From Stentor coeruleus (taxonomy: Eukaryota; Ciliophora; Heterotrichea; Heterotrichida; Stentoridae), in the NCBI GenBank assembly GCA_001970955.1, contig MPUH01000151.1, positions 1 to 64,000 of the forward strand: 64,000 bases of DNA, in the 5' to 3' direction. Made by a program: the position numbers and the translations under genes. Shown one piece after another: positions 50,169 through 61,672 of this stretch. Below the pieces are notes generated by a model. The model did not search any database, had not been told where the DNA came from, and saw only the letters and a program-made list of their open reading frames with translations. Within the stretch, counting starts at the first letter, position 1. Each line of letters starts with the position of its first letter.

Positions 50169-53100
50169 TTATCTCCACCAAGGGCTATTCACATAGCTCA
50201 CAACATAAACACCTTCAATAATAATCGATATACCTAATGTTATCATACTTACTTGCCAAACATCTGTATTAATACCATATATCGATAATAACATAACACA
50301 TGCTATAATCAAAGGCAAAGATACAATAATTGAATTCAAAAAGCATAATTTTTCAAGAGCATATCTGAATTTTGCTGATATAGCAAGACCCTTAACTTCA
50401 GTTGTAGCACCCAAGCCGAAAATCCCACAATAAATGCATCTGAAGAATTGTACACCACAGAGTATAGACAAAACTTTAATAAAAATATATGATTTTTTAT
50501 GAACTAAAGAATAATAAGATAAAGTTGCGTTTGTCATTTGGAAAGTTTCAATATGTAAATACAAAAACATTATAGCTAAAGTTGAAGTGCCTATAACAAG
50601 TGAGACTATTATCGGTAAAAGAATCCCTGTAGTAAAAGTTGAACTTGTCCAGAGAACTATTACAAGGGCGATTTTACAACTGAAAATGCTTGTGCTTAAA
50701 AGTGCTAAAACAGATGGCATAAGTAAAAAAGAATCACTATATATAAAACATCCAGCAACAAGAATAGAAATTACAATGAAAATCTCACCTAAAAGGAAAT
50801 AAACTGCATATGTTGTTTTAGAATAACCTATATCAATACAAGTCCCACTATTAGAAGATAATCCATCAGGGCACTTATCTAAGCATAAACCATTATAAAG
50901 AATTCCAGTCATACATTCTATACAAACAGTTTCGTTATAGCATTTCGTACAATTATTAGAACATTTTGCACACTGTAAATTGTTATAATAAGTACCTTCA
51001 GGGCACTCTTCACATATTCCATTATTAATAACATACCCATTTTCGCATTCATAGCATTTATCATAATCACAGTTTTTACATTTTTTTGAACATAAAGGTT
51101 TACATATCGAATCTTCAACAACAGTTTTGTCTGGGCAATTTTCTACACAAGTGTTGTTAAAAAGGAAACTATTTTCACATTCTAAACATGTATCTTCTGA
51201 TGTACAAATTAAACAGGATTTACTGCATTTGAAACAAAGGTTGTCTATACCATAAAACCCAGAAGGGCATTTTACCACACAATCTTTATTATATAAATAT
51301 CCTGTTTTACAAGAACTACAATAGCCTTTATCACATGTTGCACAAGATTCAGGGCAGGTGTAAACACAAATACCATCAACAGGAATAGTCCTATCTGGAC
51401 ATAATGCATAACAGAAATTATCAAACATAAAAAAAGGGCTTTGACAAGAAGTGCAAAATGAAGAAGATTCGCAAGTTAAACATGATGAGTTACAATTATA
51501 GCACATACTATCTTTGCTATAATATCCAGATGGACATAAACTTACACATTCGCCGTTAAGTAAAAATTTCCCTTCAGAGCATTTATAACAAAGGTCAGCA
51601 TTCTCACAATAGTCACAATCGTTACTGCAAGGTAAGCATTTATTATTATCAAAGTAATAATTATCAGGACAATTTTTCACACATGTGTTATTATAAATAC
51701 TAAACCCATCTGAACATTTTTTACAGATTTCAGGATGGCTTATTGTGCAGTCTATACAATTATCATCATCACAATTGACAACACATAAACTATCTATAGA
51801 TATATACCCATCAGGACATTGACTAGTACATTTGCTATCTACAGTCATAGAAAATCCAGAAATACAAGTTGTGCAGGTAGATTCATTTAAACATTCCGCA
51901 CAATTTGAAGAACAAGGTAAGCAAGAATTATCTGATATATAATAATTTGAAGGACATTTAGTTGTACAATAAGATATGCTTAAAACTATAGCAAGTGTAC
52001 CTTCAGGGCAGATTTCATAGCATATAGATCCATAAAGAAATTGACCAATTAAACATTCAGATGCACATTGACCATCTGGAAGTAGATAAGGTGTATCTTC
52101 ATAACATCCAGTACAGTCATCAGGACCTGGACCACTACATGTAAGACAGTTTGGATCACAGATATTACAATCTTTTAAATCTTCGGTAATGAAATGACCT
52201 ATTGGGCATACTTCGACACAAACATTTTCGGTGAATCTAAAAAATCCTGCTGGGCATTCTAATAAGCATGAGGTAAGGTATAAATAAAGGTTATTTGAAC
52301 ATGATGTACAATCTAAATATGTCCCTCCATCGCATGTGTTGCAGGTGGAATCGCAGATATAGCAAAAGTCATCTAATATGTAAAAACCTTCACTACATGA
52401 TGAGATTGGTATACAAGTACCGTCGGAGAATTTTAGAAAACCATCAGGACATACTGAGACACATGATTGCTCTGAAAGATAGTAGGTGTCTGTGCATGAG
52501 GTACAGATCGTATCTGAAGTGCATGTTTTACACTCTTCAGGACATGCAAAACACTCACCGTTATCTATATAAAATCCATCCAAACACTCATCTTCTGAAA
52601 TGCACAAATTCGGACTAAACTTAACAAAACCACTAGGACAAGGATCTACACACATATCTTCAAACAAATACAATTCTCCTTGACAAGTAGTACAAATCTT
52701 ATAATCTGAACATGTAGCACATTCATCAAAGCATTGAAAACAATCATGCAAATCCTCAGTAACATAAAACCCATCAAGACAATCATCAACACAAATATTT
52801 CCATCAAACCTATAAAAACCATCAGGACATACTTCAACACAGCTATTCTCATACAAATACAAACTTCCAGAGCATGAATCACATCCATTAGGTCCAATTT
52901 CACTACAAGTATTACAAGTAACATCACAATTTACACAAACTCCTGAATCAAGTACCGTTATTCCTTCAGGGCATTTTTCAACACACAAATTCTTATCTAA
53001 ATATTGTTCATAATAATAATTATAACAACTAGTACAAGTAAAATCATTACCTAAACATGTTGAGCATTTAGTAGAACATTCTTGACATATAGAGCCATTT

Positions 53101-56100
53101 GCATAATAACCATCTGGACAAATATTAACACAAAGACCAGTACCTGGGACTAGCATACCTGTTGTACAAGTAAAGCAATAATTAGAAGAAAGGCTACAAG
53201 TTGAACATGGTGAGGTACAAGGATTAATATTACTACATTGATTGTTTATAAGTATAGTTCCTTCAGGACATATGTCAACACAATATCCATTAGATTTATA
53301 TCGACCATTAGGACAAGAAGTGCAATCTGAAGCATATTGAGAGTTGCAACTAGCACAAGTATAATGACATTTTATACAAGTAAGGGGGTTTATAGATGCT
53401 AGAAACTCATCATCAGCACAAGTTTCTTGACATGAGTATCCACTAAGAAGTGGGAAATCGCTTGGGACTAAACATTCCCAGCAGATATCCCCTGCACATT
53501 TACTACATGAGCAAGAACTAGTAGGCATTTTGTATAGAACAGAACCAGATATGTATTGGTCTATAATATACCCATTAATATCTTTGATTGTTATTGTGAA
53601 AGGGGAATATGATAATGCAGAACCTGGATTTGTTATTGAGGGAAATAAAATACCGACCATTTGGCTGCCAGTTTTTTCTAAAGAAAATCCTTTAGTAATT
53701 GTCAATGTTTTACTTGATACAGAGCAGATAAGTGATGAGTCTATAGTTAAAAAACTACTACAGAGCATTGATAATGGGAGCATTGGGCCTGTTGGAAAGG
53801 TAATTTCTATATAAGAATCTTTTAAGATTGAATGCTCAGTTGTGAATATAATCCTATAAGTTGTTGATATTGACACTTGAGGATTTTCTGGGTGGATATC
53901 AACTGCAAACATCTGCCCAGGGACAAGATTAGATAATAATGAAGAAACTTCAAAAGATCCTGTATCTATTGTGTATGTATATAAACTTGTTATAGTCATA
54001 ATACCTGTAACACTTCTCACTGAGTTTAAGTTTTTTATCCCTTTAAAATCTAATTTTATTTGACTTCCACTTGAGCATTCACTTGTACAATAGCCAGTAA
54101 TAGTCATAGAAGTTAATGATCCAGTATAGCTTAATAGTATTGAAGATTTGTATATAGATAAACTACTATCTAAAGTCAAAAGGTCTTGAGGTAAGCTAAG
54201 GACCAAACTTCCACCAGCTGGGATTTTACTAGCAATATTAAAACTTATCGTCAAAACATGTGGACTACTAACAACATAACTAGTCCTACTAAAACTTGCT
54301 GATGTCACAACATTCGGAATAAGGCTGTTAATCGAACTAACAAAACTACCTGATTCAATTTCATAACCAGAATAAAATACCATCATAGTAAAAGATCCAG
54401 AAAATCCTCCAATTGTATCAGGATTCATTATACCCACAACACTTAAATCAAAACTTGTCCCAGAATTACAACCACTATTACATGGATAGAATTTAATATC
54501 TTTAATACTACCATCAGAATATAACTCATAAGTACAAGTTATCCCATTAGCAGAATTATAACAAGTAACTCCTGATGTTTGAGGGAAAATAGCATTTTGT
54601 GGTAAATAAACAATAACATAAGCTCCAGAAATATACTGTGTAGCTGATGTATATTGGAAATGAAAATTTGTATTAAGTTGAACTATATCTCCTATACGAG
54701 AAACTCCTCCTGTAACACTTCTACATATAAGCGTAGGGGTAAATTGCCCAGCTGAAGTTATCATATCAATAACCCCAGTCATAGCTGAATTATAAGTATA
54801 AACTCTAATCTGAGAATTCACTGAAGGATTATAATAAAGTGCATTACCAATTCCTTGTAAAGTTAAAGATAAAACAGTCCCAGCACTACAACAACTTGAA
54901 CAGCTTGTATCTGTAGCTGAACACCATTCAGTCATTGTTAATTCTACAGTACTTGGATCTAAAGGTAAAGATGATTTCGTACATATATTTAAAGGAGATG
55001 AACTTTCATAACATTGTATACCTGTAGTTTCAAGAAATTGGTCTAAAGGTAATACAACTTTAACATGTCCACCTGTTGGGATTATAGTATTTGTTGTAAA
55101 TGTAAGCTTATAAGGTCCTGAATCTGCAACATAAGCTGTATTTCTTGATTTTGTTGATACAGACAAACTACCAGGATCAGCTGTAAAGTTTACAAGTTGT
55201 TCATTCATGCATATAAGCACATTAGCTGAAGTGTATAAGTAAATTTTTATATAGTCTGTAGTTGCGTTATTATGAGGGTTTATGATTGAATTAAGCCTTA
55301 AGCTTACTGTTTTATCAATCTGCGTAACAAGATTTGAAGTAAATTGGTTTGTGGAAACTGAACAAGATAAAGATGGGGATGTACTTAGACCTCCAGCATT
55401 AGTACATGTAGATGTACTTTGGACTAAATATGTACTTGGAAAAGAAATTTTGAAACTGAATTGATTTGTTGTTGATGCGTCGTAGATATCGTTTGAAAAG
55501 TATAAGGCAATTTGAGTGTTTGCGTAAACTAGTTTTGACATTGGGATATATCCGGTTAAGGTTATAACGCAAGGGTTTATTGATGATATTACAACTGAGC
55601 CTTTTTCTATGTATTCGTTTGCATTAGTTGCTGTGTAGATAATCCCTGAGGAGTAACCAACAAATTTTGGGTTTTTTACTTGGTAAATACTTATGAGGAG
55701 GGTGTTATCTTTGGATGCACCTGAAGGGAGAAGACCTGTTGCTGTTACTGTGGTACTGGATATTGATACACCCATAGTTACTGAGGTCCCACTGTTTAGA
55801 GTACCGGTTATTGTGGTTTCAGCTGCGGTTTTTAAAGTCGAGTCGCTTGTGAAAGAGAGAATTATCCACCCATCAGATGGGATGTTTTGATTGATTTTAA
55901 CTGAATAGGTATATAAAGACCATCCTCCCACATTAAGATTATCCTGAGTAAAACTCAACAAAGAAATTTCCCCAGGGTTGAATCTATTATCCCCAAACGC
56001 ATAAGAGTAATAATACGAATAAGTACTCGCTCCTTCATTATATCCATACAAAAGTATATTTCCTAAATTAGTTCCTTTATACGCAATATTTGGATTCATA

Positions 56101-56504
56101 ATCAAACCAAGCTTAAAAGTTATCATCACAGGTATAGCATATGGTGTAATAAGAGTTATAGTATTTGCTGATGTAACTCCACATTGACCATCATAATCAG
56201 AATCTGTTTCACCTACACTAGGTTTTAATGGGTCATATAAAGTTTTGATAACGATTTCTGTGAAATCTGATACAGTGCAATAATTTGGTAAAGTATTAAC
56301 AGAGCTTATCACTGTGAATTTTGAAGGCAAGACAACGACTATGCGAAACCTTGCCGGGATTGTTGGATATGATGAAGTTAAAGCAAGGGTAAAGGTGTAA
56401 TTAGTTTGGCTTGTGATTGTTGAGTTAGCAATGTCTACTGAGGCTGTGTAAAAGCCTAGAACTCCGAAGTTTAACAGAATTAAGATACCCGCCAAGATGT
56501 TCAT
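50169..56504 (-). CDS. 2,111-residue cysteine-rich surface protein with multi-span C-terminus
   Basis: Signal peptide MNILAGILILLNFGVLGFYT. Residues about 20-990 are beta-rich, T/S-rich repeated adhesin-like modules (SFTRD-type: GGHVKVVLPL, GGSLVLSLPQ, then a GxSVxITSxG pattern). Residues about 995-1890 are furin-like/growth-factor-receptor cysteine repeats with CPDGFYxxxxxCxxCxxxCxTC spacing. The last 215 residues hold about six hydrophobic spans (YAVYFLLGEIFIVISILVAG and others), ending NSPWWR. One exon of 6.3 kb. Ciliates have large families of such proteins, thought to act in surface sensing or adhesion; this is inferred. Confidence 0.85.
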   Translation of the reverse strand: MNILAGILILLNFGVLGFYTASVDIANSTITSQTNYTFTLALTSSYPTIPARFRIVVVLPSKFTVISSVNTLPNYCTVSDFTEIVIKTLYDPLKPSVGETDSDYDGQCGVTSANTITLITPYAIPVMITFKLGLIMNPNIAYKGTNLGNILLYGYNEGASTYSYYYSYAFGDNRFNPGEISLLSFTQDNLNVGGWSLYTYSVKINQNIPSDGWIILSFTSDSTLKTAAETTITGTLNSGTSVTMGVSISSTTVTATGLLPSGASKDNTLLISIYQVKNPKFVGYSSGIIYTATNANEYIEKGSVVISSINPCVITLTGYIPMSKLVYANTQIALYFSNDIYDASTTNQFSFKISFPSTYLVQSTSTCTNAGGLSTSPSLSCSVSTNQFTSNLVTQIDKTVSLRLNSIINPHNNATTDYIKIYLYTSANVLICMNEQLVNFTADPGSLSVSTKSRNTAYVADSGPYKLTFTTNTIIPTGGHVKVVLPLDQFLETTGIQCYESSSPLNICTKSSLPLDPSTVELTMTEWCSATDTSCSSCCSAGTVLSLTLQGIGNALYYNPSVNSQIRVYTYNSAMTGVIDMITSAGQFTPTLICRSVTGGVSRIGDIVQLNTNFHFQYTSATQYISGAYVIVYLPQNAIFPQTSGVTCYNSANGITCTYELYSDGSIKDIKFYPCNSGCNSGTSFDLSVVGIMNPDTIGGFSGSFTMMVFYSGYEIESGSFVSSINSLIPNVVTSASFSRTSYVVSSPHVLTISFNIASKIPAGGSLVLSLPQDLLTLDSSLSIYKSSILLSYTGSLTSMTITGYCTSECSSGSQIKLDFKGIKNLNSVRSVTGIMTITSLYTYTIDTGSFEVSSLLSNLVPGQMFAVDIHPENPQVSISTTYRIIFTTEHSILKDSYIEITFPTGPMLPLSMLCSSFLTIDSSLICSVSSKTLTITKGFSLEKTGSQMVGILFPSITNPGSALSYSPFTITIKDINGYIIDQYISGSVLYKMPTSSCSCSKCAGDICWECLVPSDFPLLSGYSCQETCADDEFLASINPLTCIKCHYTCASCNSQYASDCTSCPNGRYKSNGYCVDICPEGTILINNQCSNINPCTSPCSTCSLSSNYCFTCTTGMLVPGTGLCVNICPDGYYANGSICQECSTKCSTCLGNDFTCTSCYNYYYEQYLDKNLCVEKCPEGITVLDSGVCVNCDVTCNTCSEIGPNGCDSCSGSLYLYENSCVEVCPDGFYRFDGNICVDDCLDGFYVTEDLHDCFQCFDECATCSDYKICTTCQGELYLFEDMCVDPCPSGFVKFSPNLCISEDECLDGFYIDNGECFACPEECKTCTSDTICTSCTDTYYLSEQSCVSVCPDGFLKFSDGTCIPISSCSEGFYILDDFCYICDSTCNTCDGGTYLDCTSCSNNLYLYLTSCLLECPAGFFRFTENVCVEVCPIGHFITEDLKDCNICDPNCLTCSGPGPDDCTGCYEDTPYLLPDGQCASECLIGQFLYGSICYEICPEGTLAIVLSISYCTTKCPSNYYISDNSCLPCSSNCAECLNESTCTTCISGFSMTVDSKCTSQCPDGYISIDSLCVVNCDDDNCIDCTISHPEICKKCSDGFSIYNNTCVKNCPDNYYFDNNKCLPCSNDCDYCENADLCYKCSEGKFLLNGECVSLCPSGYYSKDSMCYNCNSSCLTCESSSFCTSCQSPFFMFDNFCYALCPDRTIPVDGICVYTCPESCATCDKGYCSSCKTGYLYNKDCVVKCPSGFYGIDNLCFKCSKSCLICTSEDTCLECENSFLFNNTCVENCPDKTVVEDSICKPLCSKKCKNCDYDKCYECENGYVINNGICEECPEGTYYNNLQCAKCSNNCTKCYNETVCIECMTGILYNGLCLDKCPDGLSSNSGTCIDIGYSKTTYAVYFLLGEIFIVISILVAGCFIYSDSFLLMPSVLALLSTSIFSCKIALVIVLWTSSTFTTGILLPIIVSLVIGTSTLAIMFLYLHIETFQMTNATLSYYSLVHKKSYIFIKVLSILCGVQFFRCIYCGIFGLGATTEVKGLAISAKFRYALEKLCFLNSIIVSLPLIIACVMLLSIYGINTDVWQVSMITLGISIIIEGVYVVSYVNSPWWR

Positions 56505-57221
56505 ATTTTATATTTATCTTTGTTTATGCTAAGAGTTTATAAATGGGAAGGTAAAAGATTTGGGAGAAATTATGATTTGTGGAATTTGAATTTTAAAAGG
56601 TTTGGAGTTAGTTAGAATTTGGGTTTTTTTAGGTTTTAAAAGATTTTGTTTGGGATAGAAGGTAGGGGATTGAAAGGATTTTATGGTAGGTAGGGATTTT
56701 TTTTGATTTTTATGAGAGATGATAGTGAGAAGTGATTGTGATGAAGTTTTTTTTTTCGATATAAATTTGATTTGAAAAATGTTGTGTGAAGAATAAGTGA
56801 AGTAGATAATAGAATAGTTGTGGTTTATAGAATATTTAAATAGATGTTTAGGTGATTGTTATAGAGTGGTTATGATAATAATGATTAGATCATTTGGAAA
56901 TATTTTGGAAGTGGTTAAAGAGAGATTTTCTATGCGATTTAGGTATTTCAAATAAAACCGCATATAATTGTACCTAAAAGTTTCCCGAAAGAAAAAATTA
57001 TAATTCCCTAAACACAAAAAACTTAATTCCTTCAGCTTAACCTAACAGCATCTTATTTTCTAAAATCATCTAATCATCATAACAATTTTTATGACAATCA
57101 TCTCAAGCCTTTTCCCTCACCTCTAAAATCTTAACAAAACTTAAAATCCAGTTTTTCCTCCCAACCACCACCTAAAAAAACTATTTTTTCATAAATTTTA
57201 TCATAACTTCTTAATAAAATT
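56505..57221. other. Divergent intergenic region with skew switch
   Basis: 717 nt. 56505-56945 is G/T-rich on the plus strand (leader of the minus-strand gene) and 56955-57221 is C/A-rich (leader of the plus-strand gene). No other feature. Confidence 0.55.
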
Positions 57222-58055
57222 ATGAACGGTAGCAGCGACTATTCCCCAAACTCCACAGGTTTTTCCTTAGAATCCACTTTAATCTCCCTTGAAGAAGAAA
57301 AAAACAAACTAAGATCACAAGAAAAATACGTCGAAGCCAATGAAATCTCTGAAAAAATTCGTGACTTGAAGTCAAAAATCCACAGACAAAAACTCACACA
57401 ATTAAAAACCACACAAAAAGACGAAAAAGAACTAGTAGAAAAATCATTTTCCGAAGAACTGAATCAATTTGAAGTGAATTGGGACAGTTTAATATCATCT
57501 TACATTGAAAAATGCGACAAAGAGATTAATAACTCTATGATTAAACATGGGAAAAAGATGAAAAACCTTAAAGAAAAGCTTGAAAATGATATTATGGTAA
57601 ACTTTAAACCAAGTCCATGTTTACTTAATATGATGAAATGTAAAGAACAAGCTGTTAAACAAGAGAAGTTTATGGAAGCTCAAGGTTTACATATACAAAT
57701 TGAACAGTTGAAAAATGATGAAGTTCATAGATATAAAGAATTGAAAAGAACTACAATTGAACAACATTTAGCTAATTATAATGGAAATTATGAGAAAAAA
57801 CTTCAAGCTTTGAAGAAAAGACAAAAAACTGGATTAGATGAGATGAATTTACAGAAACAGGAAGAATATAATAGACTTGTAAGGAAATATGATAATTTAA
57901 AGAGGGAACTGGAAAATAATCAGCAGATTAAAGTAAACATACAAGAAGGGAAACATACGACTAGCGCTGGAAGACATATGAATTCGCCTTTGAAATCTAA
58001 GGATTCGACGTTAAGTCCTTTTCGGCAAAGATCGCTTGTATCGAGACAGGATTGA
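57222..58055 (+). CDS. Conserved-looking coiled-coil protein, 277 residues
   Basis: Begins MNGSSDYSPNSTGFSLESTL. A UVR-like helix pair occurs twice: KLRSQEKYVEANEISEKIRD near residue 30 and AVKQEKFMEAQGLHIQIEQL near residue 145. Between and after is basic coiled coil; the C-terminus is S/T-rich (TSAGRHMNSPLKS). The stop is TGA. This layout recurs in ciliate basal-body and cytoskeletal proteins, but I do not name a family. Confidence 0.7.
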   Translation: MNGSSDYSPNSTGFSLESTLISLEEEKNKLRSQEKYVEANEISEKIRDLKSKIHRQKLTQLKTTQKDEKELVEKSFSEELNQFEVNWDSLISSYIEKCDKEINNSMIKHGKKMKNLKEKLENDIMVNFKPSPCLLNMMKCKEQAVKQEKFMEAQGLHIQIEQLKNDEVHRYKELKRTTIEQHLANYNGNYEKKLQALKKRQKTGLDEMNLQKQEEYNRLVRKYDNLKRELENNQQIKVNIQEGKHTTSAGRHMNSPLKSKDSTLSPFRQRSLVSRQD

Positions 58056-58521
58056 ATTTTATTATAATTTTAGATAATAAATTGACTTTTTTTTTTAAGA
58101 GAAAAGCTTGCTGGATTTTTTTGATGTTGTGAAAAGAAGGATGGTTTTTTTTTATGATGTGTTTTATTGGATGATAAAATTATTGTAAGATTAAATAGAT
58201 GAGAAAATATTTAGGTGTAAGGGTGTGCAAAGTATGATAAAGTTTGAAATCTATTAAGATATTTATCTATAAAAAATTAAGCAATCTATTATCATTTGTA
58301 TTAAACCTAGATATATGTTTCATGTATATAAACCTTAACGATAATTTTACAAAACTATATTTTCAATAAAACCTTACCAAATAATGTCAAAATTACCTAA
58401 ATCCTTGCTAATCCTCATCTCCCAATATTTTCCCTACTTTTTTAGCATAATCCCTAACCTTTCCTAATCCCACCCAAATCACCAAAATAGTAAAAAATTA
58501 ATTATTCAAATTATCAAAAAA
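58056..58521. other. Intergenic region between same-strand genes
   Basis: 466 nt: T/G-rich to about 58240, C/A-rich from about 58375. No other feature. Confidence 0.5.
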
Positions 58522-60399
58522 ATGAATCTAACCAACCTACCCACCAGAAATATCTTCTCTCCCTACAAAAATCCAAACCTAACCAACCCGAATCTTCGCC
58601 ATCTCAGTAATCAAAGTCTCTTCATAAACCCACTAAAATCTCCTCGGCAATCATCAAACCCCCTTAACACTGATCGACCGAATAAAACAACAGACTCATC
58701 ATTTCACGACTGTTTAAAAAGCCAAAGTTTAACCCCAAGATCTTCATCAATCCAAGAGCATATAATCAAGAAACCAATCTCCTTAGCAATATTAGAAAAA
58801 TATTTTACAGATATATGTCAATCAATTATCTCAAAGAATTCTATAGACCAAAATTTACTTAATAAAGCAGAAACTATGCATGGAGTTCTTAAAGATTGCC
58901 TTACATCAATCCATGATATGTCACTTGAAATTTATATTCTTATGGCATCTGCACTTAAAGATATACAACAAATAAAAATTACTAATGATATAAGATATCA
59001 TTCATTACTTATGAATAAACTATTACAAATTTCTGCAATGATAGAAGATAATACTTATCGATCACATAAAGAAAAAAATTCTATATGTGAAGTTATAAAA
59101 GATGATAAAGATATATGTGTAGAAGATGAAGATATAATAAAAGAGTTTAATATAAGAATTTTAAGAGTTACAGCAAGAACTTTGAATATATGGAAAAAAA
59201 TTGTTTGTCCACAGAAAGAAGCTGGGATTATTTGTTGTGGATTTTTGTTACTTTATTGTGAGGTTGATCCGGCAATTAAAGTTTCACCGCTTGTGAAGAT
59301 AAGATTTGATAAAGCGGTTGTGTTGATGAAAAATTATATAGTGAATCCTGGATATGTTGTAACAGTGATTAGGAAGACTAAGGAGTATATTGAGAATGAG
59401 CAAATATCTGTTGAGGCAATTAGGAGGATACATGATATGCTTGGAAGGATAACATCTGAAGAAGTGAAGAATATGGATAAAACTTTGTCAGGTTTTGTGT
59501 TGTATGAGTTGCTTGTGTATTCGGTAAAGTATTATGAAAACTATGCTAAAGAAAAGTATAATTTGAATATATATTCGAAAAATTTGTTGGTGGATAATGA
59601 AAAAGTGGTTGAGAAATCGGATGTTGTAAGACAGGTTTTTAATAGAAAAGTGGAAAAAATACCATTGTCAAGAGCAGCAATTAGCCCAAGCAGGACTAAA
59701 TATTTAAATTTATCATTTTCTCCTATGAAATCTATTCCGAAAAAAAATACCTCATCTCAAGCTTCTTTAGATTCACAGAGATCTTCAAAGAACCTTACCC
59801 CAACTAGAGCAAATAATATTAAACTAAGAAGAACACTTATAAACAATAATTCTCCTTCCAAATCTTCAATCAAAGTTATCAGAAAAAACACCCCAAAGAC
59901 TTTTCAAAGGACCTTTTCCCCAGGAAAATTATTAAAAACTAGCATAAAAAGCCTAAGCAAGTCTATAGACACAAACCAAAAATCATTAAATAATTCTATA
60001 AGAATTAGCTCTCCTAAAAAAAATTGTAGTAGTACCACAAGTCCATTAAGAAATAAAATATCTGTTAATATTCCTGGACATAAATCTTTCGATAATAGAG
60101 ATGTTTTAGAAGAAATGCAATATCAACAGTTTATCGAAGAAAAGTTTAGGAATTTTCTTGTTGGTAAACTCAATCATATTTCATTTCAAGATGAGTCTTT
60201 TGAAGCTAGACTAGAATGCGAAGATAAAGCTATGAAAAATAGAGAAAGTTGGATGAAAGAGTTTGAAGGTAATGTTGGGGTAATAAGGTTTAATGCTGTT
60301 AAGAAATTATGTGATGAAAGGAGATTTACTGCGGAACTTATAAGAGCTCAGAGACAGATAGAACTTTTAGAGGGTTCTCAAAGTAAATATGCCAGATAA
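58522..60399 (+). CDS. Unknown 625-residue protein with central helical domain
   Basis: Begins MNLTNLPTRNIFSPYKNPNL. Residues 1-90 and 390-530 are basic, S/N/P-rich and disordered. Residues about 90-360 form a helical domain (LNKAETMHGVLKDCLTSIHD; IICCGFLLLYCEVDPAIKVS; YELLVYSVKYYENYAKEKYN). The end is a charged helix (RFTAELIRAQRQIELLEGSQ). It could be a kinetochore, MAP or kinase-regulator type protein but nothing specific is visible. Confidence 0.7.
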   Translation: MNLTNLPTRNIFSPYKNPNLTNPNLRHLSNQSLFINPLKSPRQSSNPLNTDRPNKTTDSSFHDCLKSQSLTPRSSSIQEHIIKKPISLAILEKYFTDICQSIISKNSIDQNLLNKAETMHGVLKDCLTSIHDMSLEIYILMASALKDIQQIKITNDIRYHSLLMNKLLQISAMIEDNTYRSHKEKNSICEVIKDDKDICVEDEDIIKEFNIRILRVTARTLNIWKKIVCPQKEAGIICCGFLLLYCEVDPAIKVSPLVKIRFDKAVVLMKNYIVNPGYVVTVIRKTKEYIENEQISVEAIRRIHDMLGRITSEEVKNMDKTLSGFVLYELLVYSVKYYENYAKEKYNLNIYSKNLLVDNEKVVEKSDVVRQVFNRKVEKIPLSRAAISPSRTKYLNLSFSPMKSIPKKNTSSQASLDSQRSSKNLTPTRANNIKLRRTLINNNSPSKSSIKVIRKNTPKTFQRTFSPGKLLKTSIKSLSKSIDTNQKSLNNSIRISSPKKNCSSTTSPLRNKISVNIPGHKSFDNRDVLEEMQYQQFIEEKFRNFLVGKLNHISFQDESFEARLECEDKAMKNRESWMKEFEGNVGVIRFNAVKKLCDERRFTAELIRAQRQIELLEGSQSKYAR

Positions 60400-61096
60400 T
60401 GAATATTTTATAGTGTTTTTTTGGAAAACTATGTAATTATATTTGATAAAGATTGGGATAAGTAGTTTAATTGGGGATGTATTGATATTTTTTATTCATG
60501 TTTGTTATTATATTTTATGGATATTTTAAGTTATAGACAGATTTAAGAATAAGAAATAGAACAAACTACAGCAAATTATGATATTTTATGTATACTTTAA
60601 TTTGTAAAGAGATATTACGAATAAAATTATTATGATGGCTAACAAATTATTAAAATTAAATATATAATTATAAATCTTCAGTTTAAGTTGTATTATTCTG
60701 GTGTTTATAATTTTGCTATGAACTCTAAGATTTGCATGCATAGTTTATGGGTTTTTATTGAAAAAAAAATATATACGAGATTTTTTGAAATTTGATATAA
60801 AAATGCAATTACTGATCATAGGATAAAAGTGAATAGTTCTAAAACTTATTATATAATCCAGGGTAAAGTTTATAAATTTAAATACTGGAATTCACTTGAA
60901 GTAAAATAATATTATGAGTGCAGTTGAAATAAGTTTAGAATTAAGGTTTTGTCTACTAAATCAACGAAAAGGATTAACGCGAAACTTCTTATCATGATAT
61001 TTTAAACAAAAGGAATCAAATAGAAAAGAACAGGTTTATTATAAAAAAAATAGGCTTTAGAAAACATTTACTTGGGTAATATTAAATATATTAGCA
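60400..61096. other. Intergenic region between same-strand genes
   Basis: 697 nt of AT-rich DNA with stops in all frames. Nothing recognised. Confidence 0.5.
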
Positions 61097-61672
61097 ATGT
61101 CTAAGCAACTTTTAAATCAGAGCTACTTAGAATTAGTCAACAAACAGAAAGCTTTAAAGAAAGAATTATCAACTCAATCAAAGCCAAAAAATCATTTAAG
61201 TGCGCATCATAGGATCTCCTCAATGACAGTACAAGTTCGAAAACCTTTAGGAACTAATTCTACGAACTTTTCAATGGATGCTCCAGATCATCACAAAGCA
61301 AAATCTCTTGCAATAAAAACAAATCGCTTAAAAAATAAGCAAGAGAATCAAGATGAACTATTAGAAAAGATAAAAAATTATTCAAAAGTGTCAACAAGAA
61401 CTACTTCTTTCGATATTCCTGCATATGAAGATTCAATATCAGTAAGCTATAGTAGTGAAGATAGTCTTGTTGTATTACAAAAACAAGTTAATTGTGTTAA
61501 AAATATAGTCTTAAATGAAATAAGTGATGATGAAAGCCCTAGGATAAATATCTCAGGGATATCTTTCAGTGACATAAGTGACCGGGAAAAAAATACTAAA
61601 GGTCCCAATAGACCTTTTAAACTTGCTGAAATATGTCTGATATATAGTATTCTTACAATCAAAACAAACTAG
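61097..61672 (+). CDS. Unknown 191-residue protein
   Basis: Begins MSKQLLNQSYLELVNKQKAL. A short N-terminal coiled coil, then a basic middle, and an acidic S-rich stretch (DEISDDESPRINISGISFSD). The end AEICLIYSILTIKTN is weakly hydrophobic. No domain. It may be phospho-regulated; function unknown. Confidence 0.55.
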   Translation: MSKQLLNQSYLELVNKQKALKKELSTQSKPKNHLSAHHRISSMTVQVRKPLGTNSTNFSMDAPDHHKAKSLAIKTNRLKNKQENQDELLEKIKNYSKVSTRTTSFDIPAYEDSISVSYSSEDSLVVLQKQVNCVKNIVLNEISDDESPRINISGISFSDISDREKNTKGPNRPFKLAEICLIYSILTIKTN

